A stretch of DNA of 64,000 nucleotides from Micromonospora echinospora (GTDB lineage: Bacteria > Actinomycetota > Actinomycetes > Mycobacteriales > Micromonosporaceae), in contig NZ_LT607413.1 of assembly GCF_900091495.1 (NCBI RefSeq), forward strand, positions 3,983,001-4,047,000. Direction: 5' to 3'. A program made the translations under genes and the position numbers. Under the pieces are notes generated by a model. That model ran no database searches. It worked only from the letters and a program-made list of their open reading frames with translations, and was not told the origin of the DNA. The first letter of the stretch is position 1. The number at the start of each line of letters is the position of its first letter. This document shows, in pieces, positions 20,500 to 28,157 of this stretch.

Positions 20500-22617
20500 T
20501 CAGTCGACCGGATCGATGGTGGTGAGCCGCTGGGTGGCCCGGGAGAGCGCCACGTAGAGGGTGCGCACGCCCGAACCCGGGTCGGCGCGGATCTCGCTCG
20601 GGGCGACCAGCGCCACCCCGTCGTACTCCATGCCCTTGGCCTGGAGGCTGGTCACCACCTGGAGGCGCGGCGAGTCCAGGTGGGCCAGCCAGCCGGCCAC
20701 CTCGTCCCGGCGGGGCACCGGCGTGATCACGCCCACCGTGCCGGCCACCTCCGCCAGCAGCGAGGCGACCGCCTCGGCCGTGCGCGTTGCGAGCTGCTCC
20801 GCCGGCACGGTCAGCGCCACCGGGTGCACGCCGGTGGACCGGACCGCCGTCGGCAGCGGCAGGTCCGGGTGGACGGTACGGATCTCCGCCGCCGCCACCG
20901 CGAAGATCTCCGCCGAGTTGCGGTAGTTCGTGGTCAGGGTGAACTCGTGCCGCCGGCGCCGGCCGAGCGCCTGGTCGCGGGCCCGGGCCAGCTCCGCCGG
21001 GTCGCCGGTCCAGGCGGTCTGCGCCGGGTCGCCGACCACGGTCCAGGACGCGAGCCGACCCCGCCGGCCGAGCATCCGCCACTGCATCGGTGACACGTCC
21101 TGCGCCTCGTCGACCACCACGTGCGCGTAGTCGCGGTAGTCGGCCGGACGCTCCCGGGCCGCCGCCCGCTGGGCGCGCTGCCGGTCGGCGAAGGTGCTCA
21201 GCTCCCGGACCCCGCCGGCGAGCTGGAACGGGTCGCGCCGGCGACGGGCGGGCTTCATCGGTTGGCCGAGCAGCGCGTCCAGCTCGTCGAGGAGCGCGAT
21301 GTCGGCGATGGTCAGCCCGTCTCGGTCCAGCGTCCGCCAGGCCGCCGTCAGCGCGCGGATCTCCGCGCCGGAGAGGATCCCCCCGGCGTACGACCGCAGC
21401 CGCTCCGGGCGGGCCAACCAGCCGAGCACGTGGCGCGGGTGCAGGCGCGGCCACCATGCCTTGAGGAACTCGCGGAACTCCGTCCGGTCGGCCAGCTCGT
21501 CCTCGAAGACCCGCTGCTCAGGCAGGCCGGGTACGCCGATCCGGCGGGCCTGCGCCCAGAGCGCGGCGAAGATCCCGTCGAAGCCGGCCCGGCGCACCTC
21601 GTTGCGGCGGGCGCCCCGGGGCAGCGCCCGGGTACGGATCGCGTCCAGCTCGGGACGGGCCAGCCGGAGCAACTGCCCCCGGTAGAGCAGGCGCAGCTCC
21701 TGCGGGCCGTCCGGGACGGCGTCCCGGGCCGCGCGTTCCAGCACGCGGCGCATCCGCAGCGAGCCCTTGACCGCCGCCACCTCCGGCGGGTCCGTGCGGG
21801 TGGCGGACATGCCGGGGAAGAGGGAGCCGAGGGAGTGCAGGGTGGCGGTTTCCTCCCCGAGGGACGGCAGCACCGAGGCGATGTACTCGACGAAGACCGT
21901 CGACGGGCCGACCACCAGGATGCCGCCGCCGGCGTACCGGCTGCGGTCGGAGTAGAGCAGGTACGCCGCGCGGTGCAGGGCCACCGCCGTCTTGCCGGTG
22001 CCCGGTCCGCCAGAGACCACCGTCACGCCCGAGCCGGGGGAGCGGATCGCCTCGTCCTGCTCCCGCTGGATGGTGGCGACGATGTCCCGCATGCCGCGCC
22101 CGGTGGCCCGGGAGAGGGTGGCCAGCAGCGCGCCGTCGCCGACCACCGGCATCTCCGGCGGGGCCGAGGCCGGGTCGAGCAGGTCGTCCTCGATCCGGGT
22201 GACCCGCTCGGCGGAGGAGCCGATGGTGCGGCGGCGCACCACGCCCAGCGGCTGCGCCGGGGTGGCCTGGTAGAACGCCGCCGCGGCCGGGGCCCGCCAG
22301 TCCACCACCAGGGTCTCGGCGTCCTCGCCGCGCACCCCGAGCCGCCCCACGTGCAGCACCGAGCGGTCCCGCAGGTCGAGCCGGCCGAAGACCAGCCCCT
22401 CGTGCTCGGCGTCGAGCAGGTGCCGCCGCTGGGCGGCGTGGAAGACCATCGCGTCCCGCTCGACAAGCGCCCCGAAGTTGCCCACCTTGGCGAGCCGGTA
22501 GCCCTCGCGTTCGGCCCGGGCGGCCGACCGCCGCAGCTCGGCCAGCCGGGCGTACACCCGGTCGAGATGCCGCTGCTCGGCGGCCATCTCCTGCTCGAGG
22601 GTGCTCTGGTCGGTCAC
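20500..22617 (-). CDS. HelD/HelR-like SF1 helicase, RNA polymerase-associated
   Basis: A 705-residue UvrD-like protein. N-terminal coiled coil (EQEMAAEQRHLDRVYARLAELRR type), a HelD-like domain (VDWRAPAAAAFYQATP), Walker A (SGGPGTGKTAVALHRAAYLLY-type motif), a helical insertion, Walker B (VVVDEAQDVSP), VVGDPAQTAWTG and the C-terminal motif TLYVALSRATQRL. The order is that of HelD, which releases stalled RNA polymerase; in actinobacteria the HelR branch also displaces rifamycins. The GTG at 22617 with AGGAG 8 nt upstream gives a normal N-terminus; the longer frame adds only an Arg-rich stretch. I see no clear rifamycin-associated dyad in the 111-nt upstream gap, so I leave the HelR sub-assignment open. 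Confidence 0.88.
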   Translation of the reverse strand: MTDQSTLEQEMAAEQRHLDRVYARLAELRRSAARAEREGYRLAKVGNFGALVERDAMVFHAAQRRHLLDAEHEGLVFGRLDLRDRSVLHVGRLGVRGEDAETLVVDWRAPAAAAFYQATPAQPLGVVRRRTIGSSAERVTRIEDDLLDPASAPPEMPVVGDGALLATLSRATGRGMRDIVATIQREQDEAIRSPGSGVTVVSGGPGTGKTAVALHRAAYLLYSDRSRYAGGGILVVGPSTVFVEYIASVLPSLGEETATLHSLGSLFPGMSATRTDPPEVAAVKGSLRMRRVLERAARDAVPDGPQELRLLYRGQLLRLARPELDAIRTRALPRGARRNEVRRAGFDGIFAALWAQARRIGVPGLPEQRVFEDELADRTEFREFLKAWWPRLHPRHVLGWLARPERLRSYAGGILSGAEIRALTAAWRTLDRDGLTIADIALLDELDALLGQPMKPARRRRDPFQLAGGVRELSTFADRQRAQRAAARERPADYRDYAHVVVDEAQDVSPMQWRMLGRRGRLASWTVVGDPAQTAWTGDPAELARARDQALGRRRRHEFTLTTNYRNSAEIFAVAAAEIRTVHPDLPLPTAVRSTGVHPVALTVPAEQLATRTAEAVASLLAEVAGTVGVITPVPRRDEVAGWLAHLDSPRLQVVTSLQAKGMEYDGVALVAPSEIRADPGSGVRTLYVALSRATQRLTTIDPVD

Positions 22618-22728
22618 GCACGGGCTCCTGTGCTGGCGGCGGGCGGCGCGGACCCGCGCCAATCTGACCCGGCCGAGGGTACGGGCAGCAGCTCGACCGA
22701 CGGTCGGGCCATCCCGATCCCGACGTGA

Positions 22729-23664
22729 TTAGTCCCGTTGTAACCTTTTGGAAGAAGTGGCGTCACGTGTGGCCAGCGCCTGCCGGAGCACGGTCACGAT
22801 CGCGGCGGTGACCTCGTCCGGGCGCTCCATCATCAGCATGTGGCCGGCACCGGGGCAGACGGTCAGCTCGGTGGTCGGCAGTACCTGCGCGATCGACTCC
22901 GCGCACGGCGGCGGGGTGAGCCGGTCCCGGTCGCCGACCAGCGCCGCCGCCGGCACGTCCCCCAGCTCGGCGAGGGTGTCCAGGCGGTGCTGCGTGCCGA
23001 TCGAGGCCCGGAAGCCGCCGATCGAGCGGAGCGAGGCGTGGGCCACCGCCGAGGTGACCAGCCGGATGTCCGTCGGGTCGCACCGGTCGCCGAAGAGCAG
23101 CCAGCGCAGGGACGGCCGTAGGGCGCGCAGCAGGGCGCGCGGTGGTCGCCACGCGCCGCACCGGGCCAGCACCCCGGCCCCGGTGGTCTCGGCCAGCCGG
23201 ATCAGCCGGGCGATCCGGGGCGAGAGACCGTACGCGGTGTGGGTGTGCCCCTCGGCGGTGGTGGCCACGAAGACCAGGCCGGCGGTACGGGCGGCGAAGT
23301 GCGCGGGATGGCGGTGCGCGTACTCCATGACGGTCATCCCGCCCATGGAGTGCCCGACCAGCACCACCGGCCCGGTCGGCGCGACCTCGTCCAGCACGGC
23401 CACCAGGTCGTCGCCGAGCTGCGCCAGGGTCGCCGTGCGCAGCGCCATGCAGCTCGACCGGCCGTGCCCCCGGGCGTCGTAGGTGACCAGCCGCACCCGG
23501 TCGCCGAGCTGCTCGCCGATGCCGGCGAGCTGCCGGTGCCAACTGCGCCCGTCCAGCGTCCAGCCGTGCACCAGGACGGCGGTGACCTCGGCGTCGACCG
23601 GCCCGGTCGTCTCCCCGTGCAGCCGGACGCCGTCCGGCAGCCGCACCTCGAATCCCTCCGGCAT
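22729..23664 (-). CDS. alpha/beta-fold hydrolase
   Basis: A 311-residue hydrolase. The nucleophile elbow GHSMGG (Ser about residue 102) follows VVLV. The oxyanion region is VLVHGWTLDGRSW, the acid is in VGDRDRLTPP and the catalytic His in GAGHMLMMERP. Of the lipase/haloperoxidase-like group; the substrate is unknown. ATG 23664 has GGGAGG 5 nt upstream. It lies 111 nt upstream of the helicase on the same strand and may share its transcript. The C-terminus (RDATSSKRLQRD) is polar and short. Confidence 0.88.
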   Translation of the reverse strand: MPEGFEVRLPDGVRLHGETTGPVDAEVTAVLVHGWTLDGRSWHRQLAGIGEQLGDRVRLVTYDARGHGRSSCMALRTATLAQLGDDLVAVLDEVAPTGPVVLVGHSMGGMTVMEYAHRHPAHFAARTAGLVFVATTAEGHTHTAYGLSPRIARLIRLAETTGAGVLARCGAWRPPRALLRALRPSLRWLLFGDRCDPTDIRLVTSAVAHASLRSIGGFRASIGTQHRLDTLAELGDVPAAALVGDRDRLTPPPCAESIAQVLPTTELTVCPGAGHMLMMERPDEVTAAIVTVLRQALATRDATSSKRLQRD

Positions 23665-23816
23665 CGCCACCTCCCCTGCGCCCGGACCGACGGGGGTACC
23701 CGGCGGTAACCAACGGCTACCCGCCATGGCACCACGCGAATCGTCCGACGGAAAGATTCGCCGCCCCGGGTTCGCGCCCCGGGAGAAATCTACCGATGCG
23801 AATGCCGCTCACGACA

Positions 23817-23849
23817 GAGCCGCCCGCCGGAAGATCCGGCGGGCGGCTC
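23817..23849 (-). terminator. hairpin terminator
   Basis: A 14-bp perfect stem (23817-23830 with 23836-23849) and loop aagat, 22 nt after the stop of the 109-residue protein. Confidence 0.8.
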
Positions 23850-23871
23850 GGGGTGTCGCGTACGGGGCGGC

Positions 23872-24201
23872 TCAGGCCTCGAAGACGCCGGCCTCGACCA
23901 GGCGCTTCTCGGTGGCGTCCCAGCCGTCACCCGGGTGGGTGGCGTTCAGGTTGTTGATCTCCGCCCGGATCTTGGCGGCGTGGCCGGCGGCGGCCAGCAC
24001 CCGGATCTCCTCGACGAAGGCCTCGGAGTCGGTGCGCAGGTGCGCGGTCTTGCCGTTGGTCAGGTTCCGCACGTAGGCGTGCTTGCCGCCGTTGAGCGGG
24101 ATGAGGTACTTGAACTCGCCCAGCACGCTGAGGGCGCCACCCTGGCCAGCCTGGCCGGCCCGGACTGACGCGCGCGCGGTCTTAGAGGTGTTGCTCGCCA
24201 C
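23872..24201 (-). CDS. small conserved actinobacterial protein, unknown function
   Basis: A 109-residue soluble protein. A basic, Ala/Gly-rich N-terminus (ASNTSKTARASVRAGQAGQ) precedes a compact domain: FKYLIPLNGGKHAYVRNLTNG, TAHLRTDSEAFVEEIRVLAAAGHAAKI, and GDGWDATEKRLVEAGVFEA. I recall similar short proteins in other actinobacteria but know no function. GTG at 24201 has AAGGAG 7 nt upstream. It has its own terminator and a long upstream region, so it appears to be a single-gene unit. Lower local GC in the start region suggests an active promoter. Confidence 0.75.
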   Translation of the reverse strand: MASNTSKTARASVRAGQAGQGGALSVLGEFKYLIPLNGGKHAYVRNLTNGKTAHLRTDSEAFVEEIRVLAAAGHAAKIRAEINNLNATHPGDGWDATEKRLVEAGVFEA

Positions 24202-24653
24202 GGAGGTACTCCTTGCAAGACGTACGGGAGGACGGAACGTCCGGGGGCGGTGCGGACGACCCCCGGGGAGGAGGCGAGCCCGCGGTCACCTGCGGCGACG
24301 AAGCCACGAGGTGATGCACGGCGGCACAGACCGCCGAGTGAACTGTACACGACCGCGCCATCCGGTTCGGCCGGTGTGCCCTGCCGACCGGCTGGTCGTG
24401 GCCTGTCGCGCGACGGCGTCGTCGCCGTCACGCCGGTGGGCGGGGCGACCGGGTCGCCGCCGCCCGTGCTGTCGACGGGAGGCTGTCCCGCCGTCGCAGA
24501 GCGCAACGGCGGGCACGCGCCCCGCTATTCCGGTGGCGAATTTTCCGATTCCCTGGCGCACCATCCGCCACACGAGTCATCATGTGTGTCCTGGTACCAC
24601 TTGGTGATCGAGGTCGTAGGGGAAGACGCACCTCGCTCTCCGGGAGGTCCACC
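24202..24653. other. 452-nt divergent intergenic region
   Basis: No convincing gene on either strand; the frames that stay open are Arg/Pro/Gly-rich readings. The segment 24525-24610 is AT-richer than its surroundings (gcgaattttccgattcc; gagtcatcatgtgtgtcc) and probably holds the DUF3145 promoter, but I cannot fix the hexamers. Confidence 0.4.
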
Positions 24654-25145
24654 GTGCCTACGCGTGGCGTCGTATACGTCCACTCGACCCCGCTCGCCGT
24701 GTGCCCACACGTCGAGTGGGCGATCGCGCGCGTCCTCGCCGCGCCGGTCAATCTCCAGTGGACGGCCCAACCCGTCGATCCCGGCGCCCGCCGGGCCGAG
24801 TGCGGGTGGACCGGCCGTCCCGGTACGGGCGCCGAGCTGGCCGCTGCCCTCCGGCAGTGGCCCATGATCCGTTACGAGGTGACCGAGGAGCCCAGCCCCG
24901 GGGCCGACGGCGAACGTTTCATGTACGTGCCCGGACGGGGACTGTTCCGGGCCACGGTCGGCGCGGCCGGGGACATCCAGCTCGGCGAGGACCGGCTGCG
25001 CAGCATCATGGCCGCCGCCCGGGGGCCGGAGGCGCTCGCCCACGCCCTGGACAAGGCCCTGGGCAGCGCGTGGGACGCCGAGCTGGAGCCGTACCGCTAC
25101 GCCGGTGACGGTGCGCCGGTGACCCTGCTCACCCGGGTCGGCTGA
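24654..25145 (+). CDS. DUF3145 family protein
   Basis: A 163-residue protein typical of DUF3145, a soluble family restricted to actinobacteria and widely conserved there. Its N-terminus (PTRGVVYVHSTPLAVCPHVEWA) and the segments WTAQPVDPGARRAE and RGLFRATVGAAGDIQLGEDRL are diagnostic. Function has not been established. GTG at 24654 follows GGAGGTCC by a normal spacing and gives the usual family start. A 10-bp hairpin 29 nt after the stop ends the unit. Confidence 0.92.
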   Translation: MPTRGVVYVHSTPLAVCPHVEWAIARVLAAPVNLQWTAQPVDPGARRAECGWTGRPGTGAELAAALRQWPMIRYEVTEEPSPGADGERFMYVPGRGLFRATVGAAGDIQLGEDRLRSIMAAARGPEALAHALDKALGSAWDAELEPYRYAGDGAPVTLLTRVG

Positions 25146-25173
25146 CCGCCCCCCGCCCGCGCCCACCCCGTTT

Positions 25174-25200
25174 CCGGGCCGGGATCGTCCCCCGGCCCGG
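25174..25200 (+). terminator. hairpin terminator of the DUF3145 gene
   Basis: A perfect 10-bp stem, ccgggccggg/cccggcccgg, with loop atcgtcc. Confidence 0.7.
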
Positions 25201-25296
25201 TGACCGGCGCGGACTCCCCGCCCCGACCCAGGCGTCGGTGGGGTAGGTACGGGGGGAGTGGGGCGGATTTGGTGGGTGCGGAGGGAGTTTGATGGG

Positions 25297-27030
25297 ATGG
25301 GGCGCGTGCCGAGTCTCCTCCGACGCGTCGGCGTCGCGTCCGTCCTGCTGGCCGTCCTGACCGCCGCCGGGTGCACGGGCTCGTCGGAGCGTCCCGTCAC
25401 CCCGACGCCCTCGGACGCCGCGACCGCGCCCCCGTCGGCCGCCCCGGCGCCGGGCGGCGACCCGGCTGCCCGGGCCGCCGCGCTGGTGGCCACGCTCGGC
25501 GACGAGGACCTGGTCGGGCAGGTGCTCATGCCGTACGCCTACGGCAGCTCGGCCACCGACGTCTCCGCCGGGTCGGCGCAGGGCAACAAGGCGCTGGCCG
25601 GGGTCGCCACGCCGGCCGAGATGATCGCGAAGTACCGGCTCGGCGGGCTGATCCTGGTCGGCTTCTCCGCCGACGACCCGACCTCGGGCAACCAGGAGAC
25701 CACCAACGTCGACAACCCGAAGCAGGTCCACGGGCTGACCACCGGACTGCGCGCCGCCGCCGGCAAGCTCAAGGCCGGAACGGCCCCCTTCCTGATCGGC
25801 ACCGACCAGGAGTACGGCGTGGTCACCCGGATCACCGACGGGGTGACCCAGCTGCCCAGCGCCCTCGCCGCCGGGGCGGCCGACGACCCGGCGCTCACCG
25901 AGGCCGCCTGGCGGGCCGCCGGCACCGAACTCGCCGCCATGGGGATCAACCTCGACTTCGCCCCGGTCGCCGACGTGCTCGCCACCCGCAGCACGGTGAT
26001 CGGCTCCCGCTCCTTCGGGGCCGACCCGAAGCGGGTCGCCGCCCAGGTCGGCGGGGCGGTCCGGGGACTACAGGGCGCGGGCGTGGCCGCCACCCTCAAG
26101 CACTTCCCCGGGCACGGGCACAGCTCCGCCGACTCGCACGCCGAGCTGCCGGTGCTCACTCAGTCCCGCAAGGTCCTCGACACCGGGGCGCTGCCGCCGT
26201 TCACCGCCGGCTTCGACGCGGGCGCCTGGGCGGTCATGTCCGCCCACCTCGACGTCCGGGCCGTCGACCCGGGCACCCCGGGCACCTTCTCCCGCAAGCT
26301 CCTCACCGACGTGCTCCGGGGCCAGCTCGGGTTCCAGGGCGTGGTGATCACCGACGGCATGAACATGGCCCCGGCGAAGCGCTACCCGCCGGGCGAGGCG
26401 GCGGTGCGGGCGCTCAACGCCGGCAACGACCTGATCCTCATGCCGCCGAACGTGACCCAGGCCTACGACGGGCTGCTCGCCGCGCTGCGGGACGGCTCGC
26501 TGCCCCGTACCCGGCTGGTCGAGGCGGTCACCCGGGTGCTGACCCTGAAGTTCCGGCTGGCCGACCGGCCCACCCCGGACATGTCCACGCTGGCCGACGA
26601 CGTCCACGACCGGGCGGCGAAGGACCTGGCCGCCGCCGCGGTGACCGTGCTGCGCGGCTCGTGTGCCGCCGCCAAGGTCACCGGGCCGGTCACCGTCACC
26701 GCCTCCGGCGGGCGGGAGCGGACCCGCGCCGCGCTGACCGAGGAGCTGACCGCCGCCGGGGTGCGGGTCGTGCCCAGCGGCGGCACCGTGGTGCACCTGG
26801 TCGGCTACGGCGACGGCACCGCCGACCTGCGCGCCGGCGCCGACGTGACGGTCGCCATGGACACCCCGTACGTGCTGGCGAAGGCGACCTCGCCGACGCT
26901 GCTGGCCACCTGGTCGTCGAGCCGTGCGTCGATGGCCGGGCTGGCCGCCGTACTGGCCGGCAAGGCCCGCCCGACCGGGCGTACCCCGGTGCCGGTGACC
27001 GGCCTGGACGCCCCGACCTGCTCCCGCTGA
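25297..27030 (+). CDS. GH3 beta-N-acetylhexosaminidase-type lipoprotein (NagZ-like)
   Basis: A 577-residue exported glycoside hydrolase. The signal sequence ends in a lipobox (LTAAGC, Cys about residue 26), followed by a Pro/Thr/Ala-rich spacer. The GH3 catalytic domain (about residues 60-430) has the NagZ acid/base signature KHFPGHGHSSADSH and the nucleophile Asp in VVITDGMNM. A C-terminal domain (TGPVTVTASGGRERTRAAL) resembles the second GH3 domain. It is expected to release beta-linked GlcNAc from muropeptides or chitooligosaccharides at the outer membrane face. ATG 25297 has GGAGGGAG 9 nt upstream. The 13 codons before it in frame are not signal-like. Confidence 0.9.
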   Translation: MGRVPSLLRRVGVASVLLAVLTAAGCTGSSERPVTPTPSDAATAPPSAAPAPGGDPAARAAALVATLGDEDLVGQVLMPYAYGSSATDVSAGSAQGNKALAGVATPAEMIAKYRLGGLILVGFSADDPTSGNQETTNVDNPKQVHGLTTGLRAAAGKLKAGTAPFLIGTDQEYGVVTRITDGVTQLPSALAAGAADDPALTEAAWRAAGTELAAMGINLDFAPVADVLATRSTVIGSRSFGADPKRVAAQVGGAVRGLQGAGVAATLKHFPGHGHSSADSHAELPVLTQSRKVLDTGALPPFTAGFDAGAWAVMSAHLDVRAVDPGTPGTFSRKLLTDVLRGQLGFQGVVITDGMNMAPAKRYPPGEAAVRALNAGNDLILMPPNVTQAYDGLLAALRDGSLPRTRLVEAVTRVLTLKFRLADRPTPDMSTLADDVHDRAAKDLAAAAVTVLRGSCAAAKVTGPVTVTASGGRERTRAALTEELTAAGVRVVPSGGTVVHLVGYGDGTADLRAGADVTVAMDTPYVLAKATSPTLLATWSSSRASMAGLAAVLAGKARPTGRTPVPVTGLDAPTCSR

Positions 27031-27143
27031 CCTGCCTGCCGAACTCGGGTGGGAGGTGCGCGCGCACTCGGCCCGACGACCCGGTTCCGACTGGTAGCGT
27101 TCGCCCCGAGCACCGGCGGAGCGGATGGACGGGGGCGAGTGCG

Positions 27144-28157
27144 GTGACGCGACCGGAGCCCGTCCTCTCCGTGGTGGTGCCGATGTACAACGAGGAGAGC
27201 GTGCTGCCGGCGCTGGCGAGCCGCCTCCGTGCCGTCCTCGACGACCTCGGCGAGACGTACGAGGTGGTGGCGGTCGACGACGGCAGCGACGACGGCACCG
27301 CCACCGCGCTGGGCGGGCTGCGGGCCGGCTGGCCGCACCTGAGGGTGCTGCGGCTGCGGCGCAACAGCGGACACCAGGCCGCCCTGGTCGCCGGGGTGCT
27401 CCGGGCCCGGGGCCGGTACGTGGTCAGCATCGACGCCGACCTCCAGGACCCACCCGAGACGATCGTCGAGATGCTCCACGCCGCCCGCGCCGGCGACCTC
27501 GACGTGGTCTACGGCGTCCGGGCCGACCGGAGCACCGACAGCCGGTTCAAGCGGTGGACCGCCGCCGGCTACTACCGGCTGATGCGTCGCCTGGTCGGCA
27601 AGCAGGTCCCCGCGCAGGCCGGCGACTTCCGGCTGCTCAGCCGGGCGGTCGTCGAGACGCTGCGGGAACTGCCCGAGCCGGCCCCGGTGCTCCGGCTGGT
27701 GGTGCCCTGGCTCGGCTTCCCCAGCGGGGAGGTCACCTACCACCGCCACCGGCGGGCCGCCGGACGGACCAAGTACCCGCTGTCCCGGATGGCCGGGCTG
27801 GCCGCGCAGAGCGTCACCAGCTTCTCCGCCGCGCCGCTGCGCTTCGCCACCTGGCTCGGCCTGGCCGGGGTGGTGGTCTGCGGCCTGCTGGTGGTCTTCA
27901 CCGTCGTCGCCTGGTCGGTCGGGGCCACGGTGGACGGCTGGCCCTCCCTCTACGTGGCGATCCTCTTCCTCGGCGCGGTGCAACTGCTCTGCCTCGGTCT
28001 GCTCGGCGAGTACGTCGGCCGGATCTACACGGTGGTGCAGGGCCGCCCGGCGTACGTCGTGGCCACCGACACCGCGACCGACCAGGACGCCGACGGGCAC
28101 ACGGCCGCGTCCCGGGGGGTCGGCGGCCCGACGGCCCTGGCCGACAGCCTGCGGTGA
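27144..28157 (+). CDS. GT2 glycosyltransferase, polyprenyl-phosphate (DPM1/GtrB) type
   Basis: A 337-residue protein with an N-terminal GT-A domain (SVVVPMYNEESVLPALASRL; VAVDDGSDDGTA; SIDADLQDPPE with the DxD-like metal site) and two C-terminal membrane helices (about residues 235-260 and 270-292; FATWLGLAGVVVCGLLVVF and YVAILFLGAVQLLCLGLLGE). This is the architecture of enzymes that load a sugar onto undecaprenyl or polyprenyl phosphate. GTG at 27144 follows GGGGGCGAG. Its TGA overlaps the GTG of the next gene (GTGA), so the two are translationally coupled and probably form a sugar-lipid/flippase or transferase pair. Confidence 0.9.
   Translation: MTRPEPVLSVVVPMYNEESVLPALASRLRAVLDDLGETYEVVAVDDGSDDGTATALGGLRAGWPHLRVLRLRRNSGHQAALVAGVLRARGRYVVSIDADLQDPPETIVEMLHAARAGDLDVVYGVRADRSTDSRFKRWTAAGYYRLMRRLVGKQVPAQAGDFRLLSRAVVETLRELPEPAPVLRLVVPWLGFPSGEVTYHRHRRAAGRTKYPLSRMAGLAAQSVTSFSAAPLRFATWLGLAGVVVCGLLVVFTVVAWSVGATVDGWPSLYVAILFLGAVQLLCLGLLGEYVGRIYTVVQGRPAYVVATDTATDQDADGHTAASRGVGGPTALADSLR

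Noticed and set aside
22618..22728. Rifamycin-associated element upstream of the HelD-like gene.
   Set aside because: No GGGGCTTGC-type inverted repeat could be found by eye in the gap.
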